Under the pieces are notes generated by a model. That model ran no database searches. It worked only from the letters and a program-made list of their open reading frames with translations, and was not told the origin of the DNA. A stretch of 25,784 bases of DNA from Phycisphaerae bacterium (GTDB taxonomy: Bacteria > Planctomycetota > Phycisphaerae > UBA1845). Within the stretch, counting starts at the first letter, position 1. Every line of letters begins with the position of its first letter. Below, piece after piece: positions 1-8,900 of this stretch. Position numbers and translations under genes: made by a program. The DNA lies in NCBI GenBank assembly GCA_021604825.1, contig BQJS01000044.1, positions 1 to 25,784 of the forward strand. The letters run 5' to 3'.

Positions 1-508
1 CGTTGAAGTATCGAAGGGCGCACGCACCCAACCCCCAAGCCTTCGCACAATCTGCGAGTGCCCATTCCATCGTCAGCTTGGTGTGTCCGTAGGGGTTGAT
101 CGGAGCTTGTGGCATGCTTTCGGTGATGGGGAATTCCTTCGGCTCGCCGTAGGTTGCGCACGTTGAGCTGAATACGAATCGCCTAATATCGCAATGGCGC
201 ATGACATCGAGCAAACCAATCGTATTGGCGACGTTGTTCTTGTAATACTTCAGCGGTTCGCGCACTGATTCGCCGACATCGAGAAACGCGGCAAAATGCA
301 TGACCGCATCGACGCCTTGGCTTAGCGCTTTGGAGAGCGTGTCGAGGTCGGCCAGGTCAGCTTGAATGAATTGCACGCCATCAGGAACCGCCGCCCGATG
401 TCCGGCGCAAAGATTGTCGTACACCGTCACGTCGTGACCGGCTTGCACCAATCGCCGAACGCAATGACTTCCCACATAACCAGCCCCACCGGTGACCAAA
501 ACATTCAT
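1..508 (-). CDS. galE: UDP-glucose 4-epimerase (GalE-like), 5' part, truncated by the window edge
   Basis: The minus strand reads an open frame from an ATG at 508-506 to the left edge, so 169 residues are present of about 330 usual for the family. The N-terminus MNVLVTGGAGYVGSH holds the Rossmann NAD-binding GxxGxxG (Gly7, Gly10, Gly13). Further along are AVMHFAAFLDVGESV, the SSTCATYG segment with the substrate-contacting Ser/Thr, and the catalytic pair YGHTK (Tyr140, Lys144) of extended short-chain dehydrogenases. The visible part ends at ALRYFN, also conserved in GalE. The family interconverts UDP-glucose and UDP-galactose in the cytoplasm to supply surface polysaccharide. Other nucleotide-sugar 4-epimerases share these motifs, so substrate is inferred. 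It is divergent from the S41 peptidase gene, with 292 nt between the starts. Confidence 0.88.
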   Translation of the reverse strand, partial: MNVLVTGGAGYVGSHCVRRLVQAGHDVTVYDNLCAGHRAAVPDGVQFIQADLADLDTLSKALSQGVDAVMHFAAFLDVGESVREPLKYYKNNVANTIGLLDVMRHCDIRRFVFSSTCATYGEPKEFPITESMPQAPINPYGHTKLTMEWALADCAKAWGLGACALRYFN

Positions 509-800
509 CGTATATTTCCATCCATGGTTGGCGACGATCGCCGATTCCAGAAACATCGGTTTACTCTAAATTGCATCGACGCAAGCCACCCATCAAGATC
601 AATCGAATCTGTGTCAACCGGAGAGATTCTGACGACAAATCGCTCGCTTGTCGAGGTGCGGCCCACCCAGAGAGTTAATCACGCGGTTGTGAATATTTGA
701 GGGAATGCTACGAATTCCCAGTAGTATGCTTCGAAGATATCGGGATCGGAATCGTGTGGATGGCGCTTGCCACACTGTGACTACTCGGAGAGTTTCAAAG

Positions 801-2540
801 ATGAAACATCGACTATGGATTGTGTCGTTGGTTATGTTCTCATGCAACGGGACAGGCTTGAAGACCGCAACTGCTGAATCTTTTCCCAAGCTGGCGCCGT
901 ATTCCGCAATCAGCTGGAAACCGAGCGTCGAAATTGGCGGCCAATGGTACGCGTTGCTCGCGATCGACGAGCATTCCGTTGACGACATCATCAGGTTTGC
1001 AAAGCAGAAATACGAACAACGATGGGTAAAGCGTTTCAGCGAAGATCTGGTTCAGGTTCTTACCGAGATGGGCCACCCGCCAGGCAAGACTGTGAATCTC
1101 ACCGTCCGCAGTATGGAGACTGGCAAGCAGGAAGTTTTCAAAAACGTGCCAATGACTCGCGAGAATCGCGCGAAGATTCTCAATCCGCCTGCGCGAGGCA
1201 GTGACCTCAAGGACGCGATGGACGTTTTTCAGAAAGCCCTCGACGCCCAATGGGCATATCGCCACGCCAGCGACGCGGATTTTAACGCGGCGATTGATGT
1301 GCTTCGGTCAAAGCTCGACAAGGACGATTCAGAAGTCGAATTGGGCGTTGAACTTCAGAAAATTATTGCGATGGGAATCGATGGGCATTCAGGCATTAAC
1401 TTTCGAGTCCAAGGCGGCGGCTACTTACCGTTTCTCATTGAGCCCATCGGCGATCGATTCGTCGCCTTCAAACCAGACCGATCGGGCTTCCTCTCGCACA
1501 ATTTGCCTTACGTGACGGCGATCGACGGTGTGGAAGTAGGGGCATGGTGTCGGGCTGCTTCGGTCTTGGTTCCAAAGGGCTCACCGCAATACGTCCGCCG
1601 GCATAGCCTTCGAGTCATTCGCAATGTGGATTACGTACGAACCTTATTGAATCTACCGATCAAGGATACAGTCCGCGTCCGGCTGAATTCTGCCGACGGG
1701 GGCTCCAGCCAAACGACTTCGATTCCCGTCGCGTCGCGAAGACCGATTTATGGCATTTGGCCGCCTCGCCCGTCGGGGTATTGTGAATCCGACATCGCCT
1801 ATTTGCGTCTACCTAAGATGAACAGCGATGCGCTGGAAGAGATCAAGACGTGGATGCCTCGGTTCCATGATTCTTCGGGTTTAATCGTCGATGTGCGTGA
1901 CAACGGCGGGGGATCGCGCGAGGCGCTGCGTCTGTTGTATTCCTATCTCGCCGCACCCGACGATCCGCCGCGAGCGTTTACGGCGGCCCGTTATCGACTG
2001 TTTCGCGAATTCGATCAAGACCACCTGGCGAAACGATTCATGTATCCAAAGGATTCGCAACGTTGGAATACAGCAGAGCGAAGTGCCATCGACGGTTTCC
2101 TAGAGAGTTTTCGGCCACAATGGACCCCGCCCGAAAATCAGTTTAGCCCATGGCATTACATGGTGTTGAGTCCGCTTGATGAATCGGGCGTGTATCACTA
2201 CGACAAACCCGTCGCAGTGCTTCTCAATGGTAAGTGCTTCAGTGCGACAGATATATTTCTAGCCGGCCTGAAGGGTATGAAAAATGTGACACTTATTGGC
2301 ACTCCAAGTTCTGGAGGAAGTGCTTTGTCTCAGCGTGTGACTTTGGGACGATCGGGATTGCGCATGCGGATCGCTTCCATGGCTTCATTTCAAGCCGACG
2401 GCAAGCTATTCGACGGCAACGGTGTGCAGCCTCATGTTCTCGTGAATCAGGCTCCAGAGTATTTCATCGGTGGCCGCGACGAAGTGTTGGAAACCGCAAA
2501 GTCGATGTTGGTAGTTCCACAGTCGAAGGAAAGCAAGTGA
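801..2540 (+). CDS. Exported S41-family (tail-specific/CPAF-IRBP-like) peptidase
   Basis: I take the ATG at 801, not the longer frame from 705. GGAG lies 10 nt upstream, and this start exposes a signal peptide MKHRLWIVSLVMFSC followed by TATAES; the 32 residues before it look non-coding. This gives 579 aa. Cys15 could be a lipid-attachment site, but the lipobox is poor. The middle (about residues 200-300) holds a PDZ-like segment with YVTAIDGVEVG. The S41 core begins at SDIAYLRLPKM, continues with LIVDVRDNGGGSREAL (residues 361-376, Asp/Arg/Asn/Gly-Gly typical of S41), and has NGKCFSATDIF, where Ser481 aligns with the catalytic Ser of the SASE motif. Where CtpA-type enzymes have the general-base Lys 25 residues later (TFGKG), this protein has TPSSGGS. 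That pattern occurs in S41 branches that use other residues. It probably cleaves proteins or peptides outside the cytoplasm. It ends 19 nt from the convergent beta-helix gene; no terminator is visible between them. Confidence 0.85.
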   Translation: MKHRLWIVSLVMFSCNGTGLKTATAESFPKLAPYSAISWKPSVEIGGQWYALLAIDEHSVDDIIRFAKQKYEQRWVKRFSEDLVQVLTEMGHPPGKTVNLTVRSMETGKQEVFKNVPMTRENRAKILNPPARGSDLKDAMDVFQKALDAQWAYRHASDADFNAAIDVLRSKLDKDDSEVELGVELQKIIAMGIDGHSGINFRVQGGGYLPFLIEPIGDRFVAFKPDRSGFLSHNLPYVTAIDGVEVGAWCRAASVLVPKGSPQYVRRHSLRVIRNVDYVRTLLNLPIKDTVRVRLNSADGGSSQTTSIPVASRRPIYGIWPPRPSGYCESDIAYLRLPKMNSDALEEIKTWMPRFHDSSGLIVDVRDNGGGSREALRLLYSYLAAPDDPPRAFTAARYRLFREFDQDHLAKRFMYPKDSQRWNTAERSAIDGFLESFRPQWTPPENQFSPWHYMVLSPLDESGVYHYDKPVAVLLNGKCFSATDIFLAGLKGMKNVTLIGTPSSGGSALSQRVTLGRSGLRMRIASMASFQADGKLFDGNGVQPHVLVNQAPEYFIGGRDEVLETAKSMLVVPQSKESK

Positions 2541-2559
2541 TCGCGACGGCGGTGGGCAA

Positions 2560-4737
2560 TTACGGGTGTAGAACAGCTTGCAAGAATGCGTCGATGTCAG
2601 CCGGGTCAACGATGCCGCTTCCATCTGAATCGGCTGCACAATAGTCGTCGCTGTTCGTTACATCGCCGGTTAGCACGCGAACCAACCCGCCGATGTCCAA
2701 GCCATTGATGTGGCCGTCGCCACTCACGTCACCCGGCCTGCGATCAGCACATGCATCCTCAAAGTCGGCCACACCATCACCGTCGCGATCTGTGTAAATC
2801 CACCCGGCATGCTCCATAAGCAAGCCAGCCGAGTTGGCTTCTCCGCATACCGGGTATTCGCACCCGACAGGAGGTGCCGTCGGATCGACGATCAGATTGC
2901 CCGTCAGTGTTGTGATGTTAGCCATGCTTTGCGGTTGAAAGTAGTATGCTTCAACATCCGGCGAACTGAGTCGCATTGTGTTTCCGATGACCGAGTTCTC
3001 ACCAACCCAATGGAACTTGAACGACGACCCTGCAACATCGAATACGCCGTTATCGACAAACGTAAAGTCTGTCGACCCTTCATCCACGAAGAACGCGGGG
3101 TTTCGCGCCAAACCCGGCGCTAGAGGCACCCCCGAAACAAGGTTCCCGATTACCACAGAATTCGGCTGCCATCCAATCGTGTACACCGCCCCCCCGTCGG
3201 ACATCATCTGCACAACGTCTTGAATCCTATTTTCAACGATGGCAAGCTCTCGGGCCGGTGACTCCCGCTCGTCCCAGAATCCTCCCGCCGAAATACCCAT
3301 GTACGGAATTCGCCGAATCAGGTTGTTTTGAATGTTCGAGCGATCCGTCAGCCCCACCCACACACCGACGCAGCCTTGAAACACAACGCCACAATCCTGC
3401 ACGACGTTGGAGATGACCTGATTCTCGTAAGCAACCTGTTCCCAATTGTTAATGACCCATTGCGCGTTGTTGCTAACCTGACGATATCGATCTTCCCCCA
3501 CGAGCACGCCGTTGCCGGCAATGTCCGTCACGATCGACCCAATCAGCGAACAGCTGCGACACCATGCCCCCAACATCACTCCCCAACCGCCGCAATGCGA
3601 TACCTTCGCCCGCACCAACTCGCACCCCTCAGCCACTTCGAACTTGACCGCAGCCGGTAATTCATACGGCGACAGACCGCGCGACTCGTAATACCCGGAC
3701 TGCCACGTCGAGTACCCGCCCGGCGGCAACGCCCACGCGCAATGTTCAAACGCAAGGTTGACGAATCGCAGATTCCGAACCGGCGTTCCGTCGCTGAAGT
3801 CCCCGCGCACGACGAGCAACTCTGTTGCTATGGGTGCAACAACCTCAGCCGATTCGACAAACTCGCCCGGCATCGGTCGATACGTCAATACGCCCGTCGT
3901 TTCATCAAGGAACCATTCGCCAGCCGCATCCAAAAGCGCCGGATGATTCTCGATCGCATACCTCGGATGATCGCTGGTTTGAAAGATCGAATTGACCACG
4001 CCGACCGCGCCAAGGGGTTGCGCCGTCGTCACTGTAAGCGCCGTCTGGTCCACATTCGCAACACGCACGCGAGACGTCGTCCACTCGTGCAGCATGCTTA
4101 GCTCAGCGCCCGCCAGGTCCGTTCCTGTCGGCAGATCGCCTTGCGAGAACGCAAAGGTATAACGCGTATCTGTCCCAACCGCCGGATTCGGTCCAGCCAC
4201 GTGCAGAAAACCGGTGTTCGGATGTCGCGCCCGTTGTCGCCGATTCCCGTTAACGAATAACTCACGAAACGTCCACTCATCCGACGCAACGCCAGGCACA
4301 GTCGTCGACCAAGTACCATCACCATGATCGACCCATCCACCGATCAAGCGCCCGCCACTGATCACCGGACGCTCATCCTCATAAGCCGCATAATGCACAA
4401 AGTGACCAGCCGGCGCCGAATCCAAAGCGTCAAAAACGATGGGCGACTCAATCCGATACACACCGCCACGTAAGTGAACCCTAACGTCATTGGCGACACC
4501 AGCGGATACCAGCGAACGCACCGTCAGCCGCGCCCGGTCGACCGAAGCAAACGGCAGATCGATTGTCCCGGGATTTCCGTCATCACCGTCCGGCGAGACA
4601 TAGAAATCGCTGGGTGCTGCGTTCACCGGAAGGGGCAATGCAACCATTATGGCTGCCAACCCCGTTGACCAGCAACCACAATGCCGCGACGCCACGCGCA
4701 AAATGCGCGTGATGAATGCCCGTAACCGAGTTCTCAT
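2560..4737 (-). CDS. Exported right-handed parallel beta-helix protein with dockerin-like tail
   Basis: 725 aa on the minus strand. The N-terminus MRTRLRAFITRILRVASRH, then a hydrophobic stretch ending in LPVNA, is a Sec signal. The mature start DFYVSPDGDDGNPGT and PFASVDRARLTVRS match the opening coil of DUF1565-type beta-helix proteins. GGVYRIESPIVFDALDSAP, ISGGRLIGGW, LFVNGNRRQRARHPN, GEWFLDETTGVLTYRP and repeated N/V/G-rich coils to about residue 620 resemble beta-helix glycosidases of the GH141 type, so a polysaccharide-degrading or polysaccharide-binding role is likely. Activity is inferred, not shown. The tail has three acidic Ca-binding loops: DRDGDGVADFEDAC from residue 650 (TSP3-like), DVSGDGHINGLDI from 670 and DSDGSGIVDPADID from 703. 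The last two form a dockerin-type pair usual at planctomycete exoenzyme ends. It is monocistronic here. Confidence 0.83.
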   Translation of the reverse strand: MRTRLRAFITRILRVASRHCGCWSTGLAAIMVALPLPVNAAPSDFYVSPDGDDGNPGTIDLPFASVDRARLTVRSLVSAGVANDVRVHLRGGVYRIESPIVFDALDSAPAGHFVHYAAYEDERPVISGGRLIGGWVDHGDGTWSTTVPGVASDEWTFRELFVNGNRRQRARHPNTGFLHVAGPNPAVGTDTRYTFAFSQGDLPTGTDLAGAELSMLHEWTTSRVRVANVDQTALTVTTAQPLGAVGVVNSIFQTSDHPRYAIENHPALLDAAGEWFLDETTGVLTYRPMPGEFVESAEVVAPIATELLVVRGDFSDGTPVRNLRFVNLAFEHCAWALPPGGYSTWQSGYYESRGLSPYELPAAVKFEVAEGCELVRAKVSHCGGWGVMLGAWCRSCSLIGSIVTDIAGNGVLVGEDRYRQVSNNAQWVINNWEQVAYENQVISNVVQDCGVVFQGCVGVWVGLTDRSNIQNNLIRRIPYMGISAGGFWDERESPARELAIVENRIQDVVQMMSDGGAVYTIGWQPNSVVIGNLVSGVPLAPGLARNPAFFVDEGSTDFTFVDNGVFDVAGSSFKFHWVGENSVIGNTMRLSSPDVEAYYFQPQSMANITTLTGNLIVDPTAPPVGCEYPVCGEANSAGLLMEHAGWIYTDRDGDGVADFEDACADRRPGDVSGDGHINGLDIGGLVRVLTGDVTNSDDYCAADSDGSGIVDPADIDAFLQAVLHP

Positions 4738-5883
4738 AGCCCCGATTCTACCAGATTGGGGCGGCTATTTTCTATTGCATAAGATTGCACCTTTGCTGAA
4801 TTCGTTCGGCGTAGAACCTGGCCAGCTCTCAGATCAATCAAGATGACCAAAAGAAAAGACGCCCGCCGTATCCTGTCGTTATTTCGACCTGACACAACCG
4901 GCGTCAAGGGGTAGCCAATCGTCTGTTGCCAAGTTTGCGCACCTTCGAGACCAAGTGAATGGTCTTGTTTCTCGGGGATCATTTGTAACGCTTCATCCTA
5001 TCATGAGATCGCGGTCCTTGGGTCGGGACGCGAATTCGATTTCTGCCAATACAAATCAAGATCGTACACCGGAAACTCAAGGGCGATTGACCGATCGTTG
5101 CTTCAGAACACCGATTGGCATAAGTGTCCACCGGACTATAGCTCGCCCATAATTTGCATTTTGTCGCAATAGGGTGTTCGCCTCAAAATTTGACTCGGCC
5201 GCTGAAACCCGATCATTCAAAGTACGATCGGGTTTTTAATGCACAATTGGAATCAAACCCATGTGGCTTTGGGGCTAAAAGGACGCGCTCGCGAACGGTA
5301 GTTGCGGATTTGCTGATCGGTACTTTCAACAAGAGTAGCGCCTCAATTATTTTTTGATTATTTCAAGCGAGTTCTTAATGTCCGCTTGGTATTATCTACG
5401 AAGTCTTCTGTTACCGTAGCGCACGATACGAGAATGGTGGAACCATCCATCGATGGGTCGGGTCATTGCTTATTTGAATACGAATACATCTGCAAACATC
5501 GCTTTTTCCTGCGCGGGCGTTTGCTTGATCGGTTGAACTACAGCGGGCTCATTCGAAGCGTTATGGATATAGCAGTAGAAGTGCGCGCGGACAGTTGTAC
5601 CCAACGTCAATAGAGTCATGAGGCCCGCCGTAGATGGTAAGTCTTGATCAAGCTTGATGATACAGCGCGCACGTATGCCAAGAAGAACGGCTTCAAATCT
5701 ACTGCGTCAATGCGACCACTGCGCGCACGAGATTCAAATCACAAATCGTGCTCGAAAGTAACACTGGTCTCTCCGCGCGATTGATCGCGCCCTATGATTC
5801 AAGTTCAATTCTGAGAATCATACTGTGGGAAAGAACATTGCTTCGCGCTCGGTGCGACTGAAAAAAGTTCGTACCCGGACGGA
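4738..5883. other. Long intergenic region without a convincing gene
   Basis: About 1.15 kb between the divergent starts of the beta-helix gene and the giant Cys-rich/FN3 gene. The open frames inside (up to 75 codons) have no recognisable domain, no good ribosome site and no similarity I know. The supported content is one intrinsic terminator (5205-5237) with no obvious gene ahead of it. Two overlapping perfect palindromes, CTTGATCAAG (5643-5652) and TCAAGCTTGA (5648-5657), lie about 230 nt upstream of the promoter of the giant operon and could be an operator or chance. No tRNA fold, CRISPR repeat or IS end was seen. Confidence 0.6.
5205..5237 (+). terminator. Intrinsic terminator with no gene in front
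   Basis: AAACCCGATC (5205-5214) and GATCGGGTTT (5226-5235) form a perfect 10-bp stem around an 11-nt loop, and a run of five T (5233-5237) overlaps and follows the stem. The T tract is only on the plus-strand side, so it acts on rightward transcripts. No coding region reads into it, which points to a small RNA or a decayed gene upstream. Confidence 0.7.
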
Positions 5884-5913
5884 TTGACATTCGAGTTAAG
5901 AATGTGCTATTTC
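5884..5913 (+). promoter_or_regulatory. Predicted sigma70-type promoter of the giant operon
   Basis: A consensus -35 TTGACA (5884-5889), 18-nt spacer and -10 TATTTC (5908-5913), with an extended -10 TG at 5905-5906. Transcription would begin near 5920, giving a leader of about 65 nt before the chosen ATG at 5985. The longer in-frame ATG at 5904 would lie between the two promoter boxes, which supports the downstream start. Confidence 0.55.
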
Positions 5914-5984
5914 TAAATGCACAAATGCAACTCGCCCGCCACCCAACTCGTACTCGTAACCACAAAAGCACGAAAGAGGCCACC

Positions 5985-8900
5985 ATGTCGACCGTCGCAG
6001 GCGCGCACCGTCAAGAGAAGCACCTTCGAATTCTCGCTCTCATCGTTTTAGCAATCCTGACACCGTGTCTTACGTTCGGACAAGGTGGCGGTGGTCCTGG
6101 CGACATAGACGATGGCCCTCTTGAGCCCAATTGCCCGAACTACCCGAATCCCAGTTTTGATCCTCGTGGCTGTTGCGGAGATCCATATGAATTATCCATG
6201 TCCATGGGTACGAATGGAGGCTTAGAGGGTGTCGAGGAAGAGTGCGAAGGATGTCTGCCATTTTCTTGTGCGGCTGAGTGCAACGAATACTTTTTTCCGG
6301 AATGCGGTGGCCAAAACAAGTGCTATCGGGGAGTCGTCAATTGCTGCCTCCCACCATGCTTCTGTGAACAGGAGTACCTCTGCAACGATGACGCATGCTA
6401 TGACCGTGGTTGTGATCCAGACACGGGATGCACAGAGCGACTAAAGTGTCTTGATATCTATCCTCCTAATGAACGAGGTTGCCACGCCGACTACTGCGAT
6501 GGATCAAGTGGAACGAATGTATGCGTTCCATTCGATAGAGCAGAAGGAGATTGGTGCACCACCGCTGACAATGGATGTGGAGTTTGTAATGCCGACCTCG
6601 TCTGTGTGCCGACAAATTGTGACGATGGAATTGAATGTACTTCAGATTATTGTGTTAACCAAGACCCGCAAGGTATTCTCCCGATGAAGTGTAAGCATGT
6701 TACGCAAGACTCGCTTTGCGACGACGGAGAATATTGCAATGGACGTGAGGAGTGCTGGTTGTCCGGTTGTTACTTCCCCCTAACTGATCCTTGCCCGGAT
6801 GATTTAGTATGCAATGAGAATGAAGACACATGCGACTGTGATGATGATTTCGATTGTAACTTTGATGACTGGGTTTGCAACACAAGCACCTGCGTAGGTG
6901 GCGTCTGCGTAACCGAGTATCACAACGGTGCCTCATGTGGGGGTGGAGTCGATCCGCCTCCTTGCTCAAGATATGAGTGCTCGTTCGGGGCTTGTATATT
7001 GGTTCCCGACAATGATGGTGCTTCCTGTGGTAACCCAAGTGATATTTGCAGAATTGGGACCTGCCAACAGGGCAGTTGCGAATACCAAGCCAATCACGGA
7101 GCAGACTGCGGAGTTTGCAAGGAATGCGTGGGGCTTTCATGTGAGCATGTTTATTGCGACGATGGCGTGGATTGTACGTACGAGTACTGTAGTGAGGACG
7201 TCGACGGTTGTGTATACATTCCATACGACGGTAATTGTGACGACGGGAATTACTGCAATGGTGCTGAGCAATGCACCCCTGACGGCTGCATTGATGGGCA
7301 AGAACCGTGTCCCCCAGATGACGGTCTGTTCTGCAACGGGCAAGAAGGATGCGACCCAATAAACGGATGTTTTGAGGCCCAACCTCCTTGCCTGGATTCT
7401 CAAACGTGTAATGAAGCAGCGATGCGATGCGATTGCGCGAGTGATGCCCAATGTTCACATCTCGATTCAGAATGTTCGACTGGTCGATGCGATCCTGACT
7501 CAGGTACCTGCGTTGCGGAAGAAATCGATTGTGGCCCGAAGCCGGCCGACGCGCCCGATTGTTGTATTTGGGGGTGTCATGGGTCCGGAGGGTGCAACTG
7601 TGAGTCGAGTTTTGATGCAGACACGGTGGAGCAGCCTAACCAATGTGGCGTGCTGTTTAACCCTACGCAATGCAGTTCCAGTTATTACTCTTCAGATGAG
7701 ATGTGCGATGACGGCATCGAGTGCACTTTGGACCATTGTGTTTCTGAGGTAATCGATTCAACCCCTGGCAACGTCGTGCGAAGTTTCTTATGTGAAAATT
7801 TGCCCTTGGACGCTCGCTGTGCGAATAATTCATATTGTGATGGTGCCGAGTTATGTGATCCAGATCAAGGAGGCTGCATTGACGCGACCGAAGGGCCTTG
7901 CCAGCTGGGAGAGACTTGCGAAGAAGATTCGGACGAGTGTACGAATTGCACAGTCGTTTGCAGTGACGGTTATGTCTGCAATGGAATCGAGTGGTGTAAC
8001 GCAAATGACGAGTGTGAATCGCGCCCACCTGTTTCTTGCGGCCCAGGCGCATATTGCACTGAGCCAGATGGCGCATGCTCGCCCTGCCCGCCCCCACCCC
8101 CGCCGGCTGCGGTGTATCTTGAGCCAGTCGACGATGCGGTTGGCGTTGTCCGGAAGCCCTTGGTGTTCAAGTGGGAATCCGAACCTAGTGCGACGCGATA
8201 TAGACTTTGGGTTTACGATGATTCCCACGACCCTTACAGCGAAGTTGTTCCCCAGTCGGCGGTGGCCAATGGCATAATCGAGCATGAAGCGAACCGTACA
8301 TTTTCGCCCAACACGACCTACACGTGGTGGGTTTCCGTTATTGAGGAAGTCGGGCCATGCAATCTAATTCAAGTTACGCGTGGTGAAGATTGGCAATTCA
8401 CCACCGGTTCAGAAGATGCCTGCACCGATGCTGACCCCTTGCTGATTACACCCGTCGCTGTCAGTCCACCCGACGATGGCGAAGCTTCAGATGGAACTGT
8501 CTATCCGAATATCAATGCAGGCATGGGTACCTTCAGTTGGTCTGGTAATGCTCAGCGATACGATGTCTTCCTTGCCGAGCAAAGTGAGGTGCTTGAAGAG
8601 AACGAAATTGCAACCAACATTCAGGGATCGCAAGGGATCACAAACCTGCCCGTTGGCGTACCATTAAACAGAAACACATGCTACAAATGGAAGGTCCGCG
8701 GCCGCGTTGAACGATGTGATGGCGTTTGGGAAACCGTTGATGGCCCTACGTGGTATTTTTGCACGAATGATGTTTGCGAGATTCAGCCTCCGCTCAATCC
8801 CAATCTGAACTATCCGGCTGACGGTTTGGTGATTACGGACGATACTTTTGACCACGAGATTACGCTTTCCTGGATTGGGGCGACGCACGCGACTTCTTAT

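Noticed and set aside
705..800. N-terminal extension of the S41 peptidase from ATG 705
   Set aside because: It would place 32 basic, uncharacteristic residues before a good signal peptide; GGAG and the signal favour ATG 801.
4955..5613. Small plus-strand frames at 4955-5152, 5154-5357 and 5386-5613
   Set aside because: No ribosome site, no domain, and the terminator at 5205-5237 lies inside the second. Composition looks non-coding.
5643..5657. Overlapping palindromes CTTGATCAAG and TCAAGCTTGA as an operator
   Set aside because: They are too short and too far (about 230 nt) from the promoter to claim more than chance; noted only in the intergenic entry.
5904..5984. N-terminal extension of the giant protein from ATG 5904
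   Set aside because: That ATG lies inside the predicted promoter, while ATG 5985 has AAAGAGG ahead and begins a normal signal peptide.
6700..7458. 252-codon and 104-codon minus-strand frames rich in His, Arg and Thr
   Set aside because: They are antisense to the Cys-rich repeats; the odd composition follows from TGC/GAT/GGN codons read backwards. The same holds for 13657-14247.
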